Origin: Roseihalotalea indica
GTDB taxonomy: Bacteria > Bacteroidota > Bacteroidia > Cytophagales > Cyclobacteriaceae
Assembly: GCF_022458895.1 (NCBI RefSeq)
Contig: NZ_JAINFL010000012.1
Location: 124,001-188,000, forward strand
Direction: 5' to 3'
DNA length: 64,000 nucleotides
Shown: positions 17,501 through 26,949 of the stretch, piece after piece
Layout of the letters: the number at the start of each line of letters is the position of its first letter
Numbering within the stretch: the stretch's first letter is position 1
The notes under the pieces: generated by a model
What the model saw: only the letters and a program-made list of their open reading frames with translations
Told to the model about the DNA's origin: nothing
Database searches by the model: none
Made by a program: the position numbers and the translations under genes

Positions 17501-18739
17501 TTAATATTCAGCTACTACTTCTGGCTCAACCTTTTTTGCGGTGTTTTTTTGCCAGAAAAAGAAGATCGTAAATAATACAATCAGGATGATAGGGAATATC
17601 AGGATGTTTTGAAGAGCATCCTGGCCAACGGCTAGTTCCAAAGCGTCTCCGCTGAGACCTTCCGCCATATTTTCGGTGCGTGCACCATCAATCCAGCTTC
17701 CAATGATAGGCTGGAAAATAGCCGAAGAGAACATACCCATGGCTCCAATTACTGACATTCCTAGGGCGCTGCTTAGCGGTACGCGTTGAGCAGTGGCTCC
17801 AATCATAACCGGCCAGAAATAACCGTATCCCAGACCGAAAATAATAGCTGCTAAATAAGCAATAGGGCCGGTTACTGTGCTGAACATATAAATGCCAAGA
17901 GCCGCTAAGATTGCTCCGCCTAGGAGAACACCTGTCTGCCCTAATGTTCCTACTACCGGACCGGCAAAGAATCTGACAGTCGCTACAACACCGTACGTTA
18001 ACGCGATAACCAACAAAGGATCAGCTCCACTAGCACTTAAAATGAACGTTACCCATTGGCCCGGCCCAAATTCTGTAATTGCTGTAAGCGCCATAGCAAC
18101 AAGCAAGAAAATGAAGACTGGACTTACCATAGCTTTAGCATTCTCTATAAGCGAAGTAGCCTCTTCTACTTTGGCCTTAGGGAATGTCTTGCCAAAGAAC
18201 ATAACCGCATAAACAATGGTTGGTATCATAATAATCCATACTTGTGCTTCCCATCCAAAACCAGCATCGGTCATAAACTTAGAAATAAGCGAACCTAATA
18301 GTAGTCCTCCGGGAAACCACATATGGAAGCGGTTCAGCATTTTATTCATTTTTAGTCCCGAGTAGGTATCGGCAATCATGGGGTTACAGGCGGCCTCGGT
18401 GCACCCATTACCAATACCGATTAATAAGGTAGAGACCAATAAGGTTACATAGCCACCGGCAAAAATAGTCATTAAAATTCCTGCTGTGTGGGCGAAAAAC
18501 GCCACTGTCATGATGGTTTTAGGACCTACAGAATGATAAACTAGTCCTCCAATAATCATGGATATGGGAAATCCCAGAAACCACATAGAGTTGATGAATC
18601 CTAGTTGTTCGGCTGAGAGACCAAACTCACTCCCCAGTTGAGGTAGTATTCCCGCTCGAATGGAAAAAGAAAAAGCGGTAGTAATCAGAGCAAAACAGCT
18701 CCCGTAGAAGAGGGCGTTTTTGTTAATGTTTTCGTTCAT
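17501..18739 (-). CDS. MFS transporter, sugar-type
   Basis: The 412-residue protein has 12 predicted membrane segments. Features fit the major facilitator superfamily: a first-half loop GGLVYHSVGPKTIM at the usual loop 2-3 position, GIGNGCTEAACNPMIAD in the fourth or fifth segment, and a central loop with FPKAKVEEATSL. The GNGCTEAACNP segment recalls the FHS-type sugar transporters of Bacteroidota. It sits upstream of susC on the same strand but has its own terminator, so it is a separate unit that may import the product of the SusCD system; that link is inference from position. The substrate is not determined. Confidence 0.85.
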   Translation of the reverse strand: MNENINKNALFYGSCFALITTAFSFSIRAGILPQLGSEFGLSAEQLGFINSMWFLGFPISMIIGGLVYHSVGPKTIMTVAFFAHTAGILMTIFAGGYVTLLVSTLLIGIGNGCTEAACNPMIADTYSGLKMNKMLNRFHMWFPGGLLLGSLISKFMTDAGFGWEAQVWIIMIPTIVYAVMFFGKTFPKAKVEEATSLIENAKAMVSPVFIFLLVAMALTAITEFGPGQWVTFILSASGADPLLVIALTYGVVATVRFFAGPVVGTLGQTGVLLGGAILAALGIYMFSTVTGPIAYLAAIIFGLGYGYFWPVMIGATAQRVPLSSALGMSVIGAMGMFSSAIFQPIIGSWIDGARTENMAEGLSGDALELAVGQDALQNILIFPIILIVLFTIFFFWQKNTAKKVEPEVVAEY

Positions 18740-19075
18740 TGTAATAGATTATAATTGGTTTTGTGAGAGTTTATTGTTTAAGGTTAGTTTCACAGATAAA
18801 AATTAAAAGAGACAACTTTTTGGGTAAGTTCTCCCGGGTGTCAATAATGTTTTTTGGTGTATGACCGGAGGAGGGAAGCAGATTGTTGGTACCATAATGT
18901 TGTACGTTAAATAGAATTAGGTTTGATTAGATATTAGTTTTTTTACTAAAAGTATTAAAAATAAATATAATAAGTTATGATAATAAATTAAAAGGAATAG
19001 CAAATATCAGGTATTGATTGTAGAAGTAGTAACATTATAGGGAAATCAATTTGTACTTTCTTCCTGTTGGGGCAT
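18740..19075. other. AT-rich region upstream of the MFS gene
   Basis: This gap is the presumed 5' region of the MFS gene, ending at the ompH terminator. It is AT-rich, especially 18930-19000, with no coding potential. I found no clear promoter pair or operator. Confidence 0.4.
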
Positions 19076-19104
19076 AAAAAAAGCCAGACAAATATGCCTG
19101 GCTT
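19076..19104 (-). terminator. Terminator of the uppS-bamA-ompH-ompH unit
   Basis: The minus-strand stem AAGCCAG/CTGGCTT (19104-19098 with 19087-19081), extended by further pairs in the loop, is followed by a run of seven T (19082-19076). It lies 24 nt after the stop of the second ompH gene. Confidence 0.88.
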
Positions 19105-19127
19105 CTGAAATGATAGGTTGGGAAATA

Positions 19128-19688
19128 TTATTCGTTAGATCCGGAGCCGCTGGCTTCGGTAGGAGTAATACCCATATTCTTAAGGACTAAATCTGAAATA
19201 TCGGCTTCGTCTTCATTTTGTACGTACAGCAGGATGGGGTTTCCGGCAACATCCAGACTGAAGATGTGGGTATAGCTGTTTTCTTTAGCTACTGCATCAA
19301 TGGCTTTTTGAATTTTATCCAAAGCGGGTTGCAACAGCTCAGCTTCCTTACGTTGCAGGTTTACCTGAGCTTCCTGCTGATCTTGCTGAATCTGCTGTTG
19401 TAGTTCTTGCAATTCCTGTTCTTTGGAGGTACGGGCTTCTTCAGTCATGGTAGCGGCGCCTTTCTGATAAGCATCTACCTGGGTCTGAAATCCCTGTACA
19501 GTAGCCTGAATTTTATTCTGAAGCTGACGTGAATAGGCTTGTAGTTCAGACTGGATGGATTTTGCTTCAGGCATTTGGCCTAAAACGTATTCTGTACTGA
19601 CGAATCCAAACTTCTGTTGTTGCGCCTGGGCCTGCGCCCCAACAAATAATGTAAATGCACTTATTAAGATTAGAACATTCCTCTTCAT
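19128..19688 (-). CDS. OmpH/Skp-family periplasmic chaperone (second copy)
   Basis: The 186-residue protein has a signal peptide (cleavage near AQAQ, about residue 23). The Skp/OmpH pattern follows: KFGFVSTEYVLGQMPEAKSIQSEL, then a long Gln-rich coiled coil (about 50-125), then LLQPALDKIQKAIDAVAKENSYTHIFSLD. Skp-type trimers hold unfolded outer-membrane proteins for the BAM machine. It follows a paralogous ompH gene by 30 bp, and both follow bamA. The C-terminus carries a short acidic or Ser/Gly-rich tail. It is the last gene of the unit, before a clear terminator. Confidence 0.92.
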   Translation of the reverse strand: MKRNVLILISAFTLFVGAQAQAQQQKFGFVSTEYVLGQMPEAKSIQSELQAYSRQLQNKIQATVQGFQTQVDAYQKGAATMTEEARTSKEQELQELQQQIQQDQQEAQVNLQRKEAELLQPALDKIQKAIDAVAKENSYTHIFSLDVAGNPILLYVQNEDEADISDLVLKNMGITPTEASGSGSNE

Positions 19689-19718
19689 ACTGATTATAGG
19701 TTATATACTAAATTAAAA

Positions 19719-20291
19719 TTATCGAATCGTGTCTTCTTGCTCGCCCAATCCTAGTTCATCCAGCACAAAATCGGTATAGTCATGGATGGGATTGGTGTAA
19801 ATCATCACCAGGTCTCCGGATTTGTCAAATACAATCTGTAGCTTATTTTCTTCGGCTACTTTTTCTACCGCTTCAAATACCTGATCCTGAATGGGCTTTA
19901 TTAGTTCCTGTTTTTTTAAGTAGTATAAGCCTTCGAAGCCAAATACTTTTTGCTGATATTCTTTCAGTGTTTCTTCCTGCTGCTGGATAGCATCCATTCG
20001 TTCTCGCCTCATCTCAGCGGTCAAAAGCACTTCTTCTGCTTTTAACTCGCTGTACATATCATCCACTTCCTTCTGCATTCCCTGAATTTCCTCCTGCCAC
20101 TGTGTTGCCAACTGCTGTATTTCAGATTGTGCCTCTTGATACTCAGACATTTTGCTCAACACATAATCTGAGTTTATATATCCAAATTTCTGACCAAATG
20201 CGCCTGAGGTTATCAATAAAGCGCACAAAGTTACGAAAACTATTGGTAAAACCCGGATAATAGTGGTGACAATCTTAAGCATACCGTGCAT
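19719..20291 (-). CDS. OmpH/Skp-family periplasmic chaperone (first copy)
   Basis: The 190-residue protein has an N-terminal hydrophobic export signal ending near GAFGQ. The conserved KFGYINSDYVLSKMSEYQEAQSEI start is followed by an extended coiled coil (about 60-130) and the PIQDQVFEAVEKVAEENKLQIVFDKSGD end, which is typical of Skp/OmpH. The start could be 20291 or the ATG at 20282. It is a diverged tandem duplicate of the downstream ompH and lies 23 bp after bamA. Tandem ompH copies behind bamA are usual in Bacteroidota. Expected role: periplasmic chaperone feeding BamA. Confidence 0.92.
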   Translation of the reverse strand: MHGMLKIVTTIIRVLPIVFVTLCALLITSGAFGQKFGYINSDYVLSKMSEYQEAQSEIQQLATQWQEEIQGMQKEVDDMYSELKAEEVLLTAEMRRERMDAIQQQEETLKEYQQKVFGFEGLYYLKKQELIKPIQDQVFEAVEKVAEENKLQIVFDKSGDLVMIYTNPIHDYTDFVLDELGLGEQEDTIR

Positions 20292-20314
20292 GTTTAGAGA
20301 GTAATCAAGCTGAA

Positions 20315-23023
20315 TTATCGGATTTGCTGACCAATACGGAAGTGGAACTCAGGTCCGGGAGGGCGGAAATCCAGACCGGGAATATCAATGGTGTCAAAGC
20401 CATAACCCCAGTCAATACCTAATAACCCAAACGCAGGCATAAAGATACGAGCACCCACCCCAGCTGATTTGTACAAGTCAAAAGGGTTATACTTATTAAA
20501 GTCAGAGAAGTTATTACCACCCTCAACAAAGCCCAATACATAGATGGTAGCAGCCGGGTTGGGTGAAACCAGATATCGCAGTTCCGCTGAAAACTTGTTA
20601 TAGGCAATACCACCTCGCACACCATCTTCATCAGATGGTTGCAAGCTTTGATCGGGATATCCGCGAAGACCTATAATTTCCTGAGCTACAACAAAGCTCT
20701 GCCCGGCTAACCCTGATCCACCCAGAGAAAAACGCTCAAAGGGGGTGTTGATCTGGTTGTCTTTGTATGAACCAAAGAAGCCAAAGTGAATATTAGTGTT
20801 TAATACCAAATTCTTGCCTAGCTGGGTGTAATGCTTGGCATCGAACATCCAACGGTGATATTCTAACCACTTATAACGTTCGGCAGTTTTATCCGCGATA
20901 TCACTACCGGTGATCGGATCGGTGTAATCAAGATCTTGTAGTACGGAAAATGGTGGTGTAAAGCTGGCCTCCAGGGAGATGGAAGAACCCGTCCGAGGGA
21001 ACATAGGGTTATCAATACTATTCCGGGCAATGACGTTGGTAAGAGCTAAGTTATTAGAAGTGCCTTTATTAAAGTTGGTGAGTATGGGGTAATTGTTGAT
21101 ATCATAAAGGCGATAAACCAACGAATTGCTCATGGTGAAGTAGTCATCCGGCCACTTAAGTCTACGTCCCAGTCCAACACTCAGGTTGGTTAATTTAAGG
21201 GAGCCTGATACTGAAGAAGTAGGCTGGTAGTATGAATAAGGATTATAGAGGTTTCCTCCGCGCCGCACAATGGTTTTGGATAAACCAATGGTTAAGTTAT
21301 TCGGCTTTTTGCCTCCCAGCCAGGGTTCAGCAAAGGTAGCTGAATAGCTCTGGAAGTAACGCCCGTTGGCCTGTACCCGTAATGACAGCTTCTGACCGTC
21401 GCCAATAGGAAGCGGACGCCAGCGGTCAAAGTGGGGGATATTGCGAACCGAGAAGTTGTTGAAGACTAAGCCGAGCGTACCTACAAAACCGTAGTAACCA
21501 CCCCAACCACCGGATAGCTCAATCTGGTCGCTAGGCTTCTCTACCAGGCTATATTCAATATCTACTGTACCATCAGCCGGGTTTGGAATAGGGTTGATGC
21601 CAATCTGCTCAGGGTCAAAATAACCTAATTGAGAAAGCTCCCGTTGCGTACGAATCAGGTCGCTACGGCTAAATTTCTGTCCGGGCAGGGTTCTGATTTC
21701 CCGACGGATCACATGATCATTAGTACGGTCATTTCCGGTGATAATGATTTTGCTGATGGTCGCCTGTTCACCTTCGTAGATGCGCATCTCAACATCAATG
21801 GAGTCTTGATCAATGCGTACTTCTACCGGTTGTACATTGAAGAAAAGATAGCCATTATCCATGTATAGCGAGCTAACATCGTCGCCGGTAGGGTTGAAAT
21901 TGAGGCGTTTGTTGAGGTTCTCCATGTCGTACACATCGCCCTTTTCAATGCCTAATACTCGCGCTAATATGTTTTCGTCATATACATAGTTACCCGTCCA
22001 GATAATGTCGCGGAAGTAGTATTTCTGCCCTTCGTCTACCTCAATATCAACGCTAACGGTATTAGGCCCTGATTTGTATACGCTGTCCGATACGATGGCT
22101 GCATCACGGTAACCACGGGAGTTATAAAAATCAATGATAGCTTGTTTATCAGTCTTAAAATCGTCACGAATGAATTTGGAACCGTTGAAGAAATTCAGCT
22201 TAACATGCTCATTAATGTAAGCCTTGAAATCGTCAAGGGAGGCATCTTCCTGTTTGGTAATAAAGTTACCAACCTTCTTAGGCTTGAGGTGAAGCACTCT
22301 GTTAACCAGGTCTTTAACTAACGTGAAACGTACTCGTTCGTTAGTATCTTTCATTTTGCCTTTTAGCTTCTTGCCGCTAATGGCCTCATTTCCGGTGAAA
22401 TTTATACGCTTGATCTTTACCTTATCCCCTTTATCTACATCAATATTCAGCGTAATGGCATTGTTCAGTAGGGTATCTTGTTGCTGCTGAATGTCTACTT
22501 CAACATTCAGGTAACCTTTATCAATAAAGAAATTTTGCACCGTGAGGCGAGTTCGGTTGATCAGAGCCGCATCTACAATTTGTCCTTTAATAAGAGTCAG
22601 ATCATCGTTGATCTCACTTTCCTGCGAGCTGTTGACACCTTCTAGCACAATGCGGCTGAGGCGAGGCTTTTCGGCTAAGTTGATGGTAAGGTAAATTTTG
22701 CCATCTTCAATTTTACTGGCTGATATGGAAACATCACCTAAAATACGGCTTTTCCAGAGCTTCTTAATGGCAGAGCTGATCGTTGGACCGGGTACCCGGA
22801 TTTTATCACCTACTGACAGGCCAGATAGCGAAATAATCGCGTTGCTATCCAGGCCTTTGTTGCCTGCAACCGTGATCTCGGCAATCTCGTATTCCTGAGG
22901 GTTTGAGTAGTCTATGGATTGTTGAGGAGTTGGTTGCGTACGTCGGCGCCCTACGCCAATTTGCGAGAACGCTGCCTCCGAGAGGAGGATCATAAGAACC
23001 AATAAAATTCCTGTCTGCTTCAT
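20315..23023 (-). CDS. bamA: Outer-membrane protein assembly factor BamA
   Basis: The 902-residue Omp85-family protein has a signal peptide near residues 1-20. A POTRA array covers about 45-460 (for example YEIAEITVAGNKGLDSNAIISLSGL and ATISKIIITGNDRTNDHVIRREI), and a 16-strand barrel runs from about 480 to the end, with the conserved lid-loop region around GLRGYPDQSL. BamA inserts beta-barrel proteins into the outer membrane. Its start codon overlaps the uppS stop codon by one base (TAATG), and two ompH genes follow, the standard order in this phylum. Length is a little above the E. coli protein, with longer barrel loops. Confidence 0.96.
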   Translation of the reverse strand: MKQTGILLVLMILLSEAAFSQIGVGRRRTQPTPQQSIDYSNPQEYEIAEITVAGNKGLDSNAIISLSGLSVGDKIRVPGPTISSAIKKLWKSRILGDVSISASKIEDGKIYLTINLAEKPRLSRIVLEGVNSSQESEINDDLTLIKGQIVDAALINRTRLTVQNFFIDKGYLNVEVDIQQQQDTLLNNAITLNIDVDKGDKVKIKRINFTGNEAISGKKLKGKMKDTNERVRFTLVKDLVNRVLHLKPKKVGNFITKQEDASLDDFKAYINEHVKLNFFNGSKFIRDDFKTDKQAIIDFYNSRGYRDAAIVSDSVYKSGPNTVSVDIEVDEGQKYYFRDIIWTGNYVYDENILARVLGIEKGDVYDMENLNKRLNFNPTGDDVSSLYMDNGYLFFNVQPVEVRIDQDSIDVEMRIYEGEQATISKIIITGNDRTNDHVIRREIRTLPGQKFSRSDLIRTQRELSQLGYFDPEQIGINPIPNPADGTVDIEYSLVEKPSDQIELSGGWGGYYGFVGTLGLVFNNFSVRNIPHFDRWRPLPIGDGQKLSLRVQANGRYFQSYSATFAEPWLGGKKPNNLTIGLSKTIVRRGGNLYNPYSYYQPTSSVSGSLKLTNLSVGLGRRLKWPDDYFTMSNSLVYRLYDINNYPILTNFNKGTSNNLALTNVIARNSIDNPMFPRTGSSISLEASFTPPFSVLQDLDYTDPITGSDIADKTAERYKWLEYHRWMFDAKHYTQLGKNLVLNTNIHFGFFGSYKDNQINTPFERFSLGGSGLAGQSFVVAQEIIGLRGYPDQSLQPSDEDGVRGGIAYNKFSAELRYLVSPNPAATIYVLGFVEGGNNFSDFNKYNPFDLYKSAGVGARIFMPAFGLLGIDWGYGFDTIDIPGLDFRPPGPEFHFRIGQQIR

Positions 23024-23760
23024 TACGGTTTTACTTGCTCACTGAGTTTACCAAATCTTCGCTCACGTTGCTGGTATTCGACGATCGCTTCGTGCAAATG
23101 CCCTCGCCGGAAGTCCGGCCATAATAACGGAGTAATGTATAATTCCGTATAGGCAATCTGCCAAAGCAGAAAGTTACTGATCCGCATTTCCCCACTCGTA
23201 CGAATCAGTAATTCGGGGTCGGGGATGCCGCGGGTAGTCAATTGATCAGCTATCATTTGTTGGTCAATGTCTTCAATCTCCAGTTGCCCGTCTTGCGCCA
23301 TTTTGGCGATATTTTTGACGGCCTGCATAATTTCCCAGCGGCCACTGTAGTTGAGGGCCAGTATTAACGTTAAACCGTCATTGCCCCGGGTAAGTTCGAT
23401 GGCCTCCTGAAGTTTGTTATTACAGCGGTTGGGTAGCTGATCTACATTTCCAATAGACTGCAAACGGACGTTATTTTTCATTAACGTCTCAACCTCGTTA
23501 CTAATTGTGGTTACCAGCAATTGCATGAGGGCTTCTATCTCCAGCCGGGGTCGGCCCCAGTTTTCGGTAGAGAAGGCATATAAGGTGAGATACTCAATAC
23601 CAAGTTCAGCACATCCTTCGGTCACTTCACGCACTGCCTCAATGGCATTACGGTGGCCAAATACTCTTTCTGCACCTTTTTTCTTCGCCCAGCGTCCATT
23701 ACCATCCATAATAACGGCAATGTGTTTGGGCAAATTGCTGACGTCAATTTTTTCTTTCAT
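23023..23760 (-). CDS. uppS: Isoprenyl transferase (undecaprenyl diphosphate synthase)
   Basis: The 245-residue cis-prenyltransferase has the catalytic Asp19 in AVIMDGNGRWAKKKG, the FGHRNAIEAVREV helix, YLTLYAFSTENWGRP and the C-terminal signature RTSGEMRISNFLLWQIAYTE. It condenses isopentenyl diphosphate onto farnesyl diphosphate to make undecaprenyl diphosphate, the lipid carrier for peptidoglycan and O-antigen. I chose the ATG at 23760, 18 residues before the Asp loop; an upstream start at 23796 would add a Cys-rich stretch not typical of the family. It is first in the cluster and coupled to bamA. Confidence 0.96.
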   Translation of the reverse strand: MKEKIDVSNLPKHIAVIMDGNGRWAKKKGAERVFGHRNAIEAVREVTEGCAELGIEYLTLYAFSTENWGRPRLEIEALMQLLVTTISNEVETLMKNNVRLQSIGNVDQLPNRCNNKLQEAIELTRGNDGLTLILALNYSGRWEIMQAVKNIAKMAQDGQLEIEDIDQQMIADQLTTRGIPDPELLIRTSGEMRISNFLLWQIAYTELYITPLLWPDFRRGHLHEAIVEYQQRERRFGKLSEQVKP

Positions 23761-23875
23761 GCTACACGGGTCGCGAAAACAATTGGCAAGGTACAAAAAT
23801 TAGATGATTAGTCACTAGTATTCCGCATGAGTTCATCATTGAGGAACCAAAGGGAATACATTGATCAGGAATGGG

Positions 23876-24463
23876 TTAGAGAGAGGGGCGACAGCCGGCA
23901 AAACTTTTCCGGTGCCAGGGAGTAATGCCATGCTCCTGAATAGCCAAACGGTGGGCGTTGGTAGGGTAACCCACGTTCCGCTCCCACCCGTATTGGGGAT
24001 ATTTTTGGGCTAACTTTTGCATCAATATATCGCGGTGAGTTTTAGCCAAAACCGAAGCGGCAGCGATAGAATAATACAGGCTATCCCCTTTGATAACGCA
24101 CTCGTGGGGTGTAAAAGGATACGGCTGAAACCGGTTTCCATCCACCAAAATTAGCTCAGGGCGCAGTTTTAGCTGATCTAAAGCCAGATGCATGGCCAGA
24201 AAAGAGGCGTTCAAAATATTAATCTCATCAATCTGCTGATTGCTGACCTCGGCTACTGCATAGGCCAGGGCATGTTGCTGTATTTCTTCGCGTAACTGCA
24301 GCCGTTGACGAGCCGATATTTTCTTGGAATCAGTAAGATACGGATGTGTGAAATCTTTCGGTAAAATGACAGCCGCAGCCACCACCGGACCCGCCAGGCA
24401 CCCTCGTCCGACTTCGTCACAACCTGCCTCAATCAGGTCAGTCGTGAATGCACTTTTTAACAT
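23876..24463 (-). CDS. rnhB: Ribonuclease HII
   Basis: The 195-residue protein has catalytic acidic residues visible in AGCDEVGRGCLAGPV (Asp16, Glu17) and LVDGNRF, plus the family segment GDSLYYSIAAASVLAKTHRD. It removes ribonucleotides and RNA primers from RNA-DNA hybrids. Length is normal for the family. It lies 115 bp upstream of uppS on the same strand, but I cannot tell whether they share a transcript. A word-like repeat region precedes it. Confidence 0.96.
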   Translation of the reverse strand: MLKSAFTTDLIEAGCDEVGRGCLAGPVVAAAVILPKDFTHPYLTDSKKISARQRLQLREEIQQHALAYAVAEVSNQQIDEINILNASFLAMHLALDQLKLRPELILVDGNRFQPYPFTPHECVIKGDSLYYSIAAASVLAKTHRDILMQKLAQKYPQYGWERNVGYPTNAHRLAIQEHGITPWHRKSFAGCRPSL

Positions 24464-24596
24464 TTTTTAACAGAGTGATTGGATTGTGGGATAGCTAAAT
24501 TGCTGATTGTTGAATTGCTTTCTTCAGATGGTAAGTAATGGCTCGCCGCTTCCTGCCTCCATTATCCAATCCCTAAAGCCTAACACTCAAAACTCA
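24464..24596. repeat. Word-like intergenic repeat, copy A
   Basis: This gap follows the stop codon of the DUF3347 gene. On the minus strand it holds GGAGGCAGGAAGCGGCGAGC (24563-24544) and, further on, GCAATTCAACAATCAGCAAT followed by TTAGC. The same words occur at 54037-54323 and, in part, at 37745-37860. It appears non-coding. Confidence 0.6.
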
Positions 24597-25121
24597 TTAA
24601 TACGTTAGCGTTTCTTCTACCTTGCCACATTGCAACATTTCATCGCCAAAATAGGGATTTCGGATTTCTTTGGCGCTGCTAAGCCAGTAAGCACCTCGAT
24701 TGCTAAAGGCCATAGGGCAGTATTGCTTATATAAGGTGCGCTCTTTGCCATTTCGGGTTTCTACAAAATCATACAGGTGCACAGAAAGGCTATCAAAATA
24801 GGCGCGTTGAGTATCAATATCGAGGGCCGCAGCAATGTGTTTGGCGCTTTGTTGTATTTCCATCATGTTGGTTGCATCAATTACTTCCAGCATGCTGGTA
24901 GCTTTGGCCTGTGCTTCCTGTGCATTAGAGGCTACCAGGGCATCTTTTAGTAAAAGGTAACCATCCACTACATCGGTCAGGCTTTGCTCTTCTGAACTTG
25001 GAGCTTCTACCGCCGCCACATTAGTATTAGATGCAGTTCCAGTCTCTTGCGTAGGACTATTGCAGGCAAAAAAGGTAATAAGACAGGCTAGACAAAGTAG
25101 TTTGGTGTTATTAGAAAACAT
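24597..25121 (-). CDS. DUF3347 lipoprotein, metal-operon accessory
   Basis: The 174-residue lipoprotein (Cys20 in TFFAC) consists of one DUF3347 domain: YLLLKDALVASNAQEAQAKA, DTQRAYFDSLSVHLYDFVE, YKQYCPMAFSNRGAYWLSS and NPYFGDEMLQCG. Conserved Cys and Met residues (CPMA, DEMLQCG) suggest periplasmic Cu/Ag binding, by analogy with CusF-like or adaptor-linked domains. The upstream CusB-type adaptor ends in a homologous DUF3347 domain, so this is a stand-alone paralogue and probably the last gene of the efflux operon. Biochemical function of DUF3347 is not established as far as I know. Confidence 0.85.
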   Translation of the reverse strand: MFSNNTKLLCLACLITFFACNSPTQETGTASNTNVAAVEAPSSEEQSLTDVVDGYLLLKDALVASNAQEAQAKATSMLEVIDATNMMEIQQSAKHIAAALDIDTQRAYFDSLSVHLYDFVETRNGKERTLYKQYCPMAFSNRGAYWLSSAKEIRNPYFGDEMLQCGKVEETLTY

Positions 25122-25134
25122 CGGTTATAATTAT

Positions 25135-26949
25135 TTATGGGTTAATAATAGAAGATACATTACCACAGGTAAGCATCATATCTCCGTAGTACGGATTTTT
25201 TACCGCTTCGGATACGCTAAGCCAGTCGGCACCCTCATCGTTATCGGCCATAGGGCAGTGTTGTACATATAATGGCTGATCAGTACCGAAGGCCCGCACT
25301 AACATAATCATTTCTGAGGAAAGTGGTTTAAAGTGACGACGTTGTGTATCAACTTTGCTAGCTGACTGAAGTGTTTGCGCATGATTTAACAGGGCTGATT
25401 GATGTTCTTTCCAAAAAGTTGCTGCTTCTCCGGCAAGAGCTTGAGTATCAATCTGACTGAATCGGGAAACCAGGGTTTGAGCCTGCTTTTGAGCGGTAGC
25501 CGCATCAGAGGCCACTAGCGCGTCTTTCATGGCTAAATAAGGTAGTAACAGTTGCTGCATCTGCTCTCGAAAGGCTGATGGCAGGGAAGCGGTAAAATCG
25601 GGCGTAGTGTTTTCTTCTTCATCAAGTTCTACCAGCGTAGCTTGCTGGGCGGGTAGGGCTGCTTCCCGGTTCATCATGCTGGATTTGTTGTTCAACTGGG
25701 CCGCGGCATCTACCGTAAAAGCCCCATTGGTCACCACCGCGTCTCCTTCCTTCAAACCATTTTCCACAATATACTGATCGCCTAACGAAGGCCCTAAGGC
25801 TATTTCACGCATTTCGTAAGTTGGAACGGTGGTGTTATTCACTTTTATATACACAATAGATCGTGGGCCAGTCCAGAGTACGGCAGATTTAGGAACCACC
25901 ATGGAGTTGTCGCCGCTGGCAGGTTGTTCGCCGCCGATCACCGTACCCTGGGCAAACATTTTGGGTTTTAGCTGATGATGAGAGTTATCTACTTCGGTAC
26001 GTACCAAAGCTACGCGGGTTTGAGGGTGAATGAACGGATCTACAAACGTGATTTTACCGGTAAACGTACGGGCAGGATAAGCGGCTACCGTAAATCGGAT
26101 ACTGTCCCCTTCGCTGAGCCAGGCCAGTTGATTTTCATATACTTCAAATACCGCCCACACCTCATCCAGGTTGGCTACGGTAAAGAACGGAGTGCCCTCC
26201 TGCACATGACCGCCGGTTTCCACGTTAATCTCAGAAACCCGTCCGGCTACATCTGCCCGGATCGGCCAGTTGGTAATGATCTCACCCTCATCAATAATTC
26301 GCTGAATCTGACGATCAGAGAGCTTCCATAACTTTAGCTTTCGCTTGGCAGCGGATAATAATGTTGGATTGGTGTCGCTCAGGCGAGCCGCTTCCAGTAA
26401 TTCACGTTGGGCCGTTACCAGCGGAGGAGAGTAAACGTAGGCAATGATCTGCCCTCGCTCTACCGCTTGTCCTTCGTAGGTAATGAGCATCTGCTCAACC
26501 CGCCCCGGAAAATGAGCGGTCTGCCGACGAATTTGCTGCTCATTCACCTCAATCTTGCCATTCAATGACAATTTCCGTTCCGGGTGCTGCCGGGTAACTG
26601 GGGTAGTTTGCACGTTGGCCAAACGAACGGCGTTTTCAGACATCACTAGTTGATAGGGAGAGGACTCTTCGGTTTGTTCCTGAGCCAGCGGGATTAAATC
26701 CATGCCGCAAATGGGACAGTCGCCGGGTTCATTCTGACGGATTTGAGGGTGCATAGAGCAGGTCCAGATTTCGACTGTGCCTGCTTCAGCATGTTCATCC
26801 GAAGCGGTCATAGAAGAATCGTGCATGTGACCTGTCTCCATAGTCTCGGCGGTAGGTTCCGGGCGGGAACCAAATACCAGCCAGCCACTGATAATGCCGA
26901 TCAGCAACACCAGGGCGTATCGTAATATCGTTTTCTGTTTCAGTCTCAT
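25135..26949 (-). CDS. CusB-type RND periplasmic adaptor with metal-binding and DUF3347 domains
   Basis: The 604-residue membrane-fusion protein has an N-terminal anchor (8-28) and a heavy-metal-binding mini-domain (about 60-90, CSMHP ... GDCPICGM). The adaptor core has YSPPLVTAQRELLEA, WPIRADVAGRVSEINVETGGHVQEG and EGDAVVTNGAFTVDAAAQL. A C-terminal DUF3347 domain spans about 460-600 (MKDALVASDAATAQ, QHCPMADNDEGADW, DMMLTCG). It should link the CusA-type pump to the TolC-type channel and hand over Cu(I)/Ag(I). The start codon overlaps the upstream gene (ATGA). The tail repeats the domain of the next gene. Confidence 0.93.
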   Translation of the reverse strand: MRLKQKTILRYALVLLIGIISGWLVFGSRPEPTAETMETGHMHDSSMTASDEHAEAGTVEIWTCSMHPQIRQNEPGDCPICGMDLIPLAQEQTEESSPYQLVMSENAVRLANVQTTPVTRQHPERKLSLNGKIEVNEQQIRRQTAHFPGRVEQMLITYEGQAVERGQIIAYVYSPPLVTAQRELLEAARLSDTNPTLLSAAKRKLKLWKLSDRQIQRIIDEGEIITNWPIRADVAGRVSEINVETGGHVQEGTPFFTVANLDEVWAVFEVYENQLAWLSEGDSIRFTVAAYPARTFTGKITFVDPFIHPQTRVALVRTEVDNSHHQLKPKMFAQGTVIGGEQPASGDNSMVVPKSAVLWTGPRSIVYIKVNNTTVPTYEMREIALGPSLGDQYIVENGLKEGDAVVTNGAFTVDAAAQLNNKSSMMNREAALPAQQATLVELDEEENTTPDFTASLPSAFREQMQQLLLPYLAMKDALVASDAATAQKQAQTLVSRFSQIDTQALAGEAATFWKEHQSALLNHAQTLQSASKVDTQRRHFKPLSSEMIMLVRAFGTDQPLYVQHCPMADNDEGADWLSVSEAVKNPYYGDMMLTCGNVSSIINP

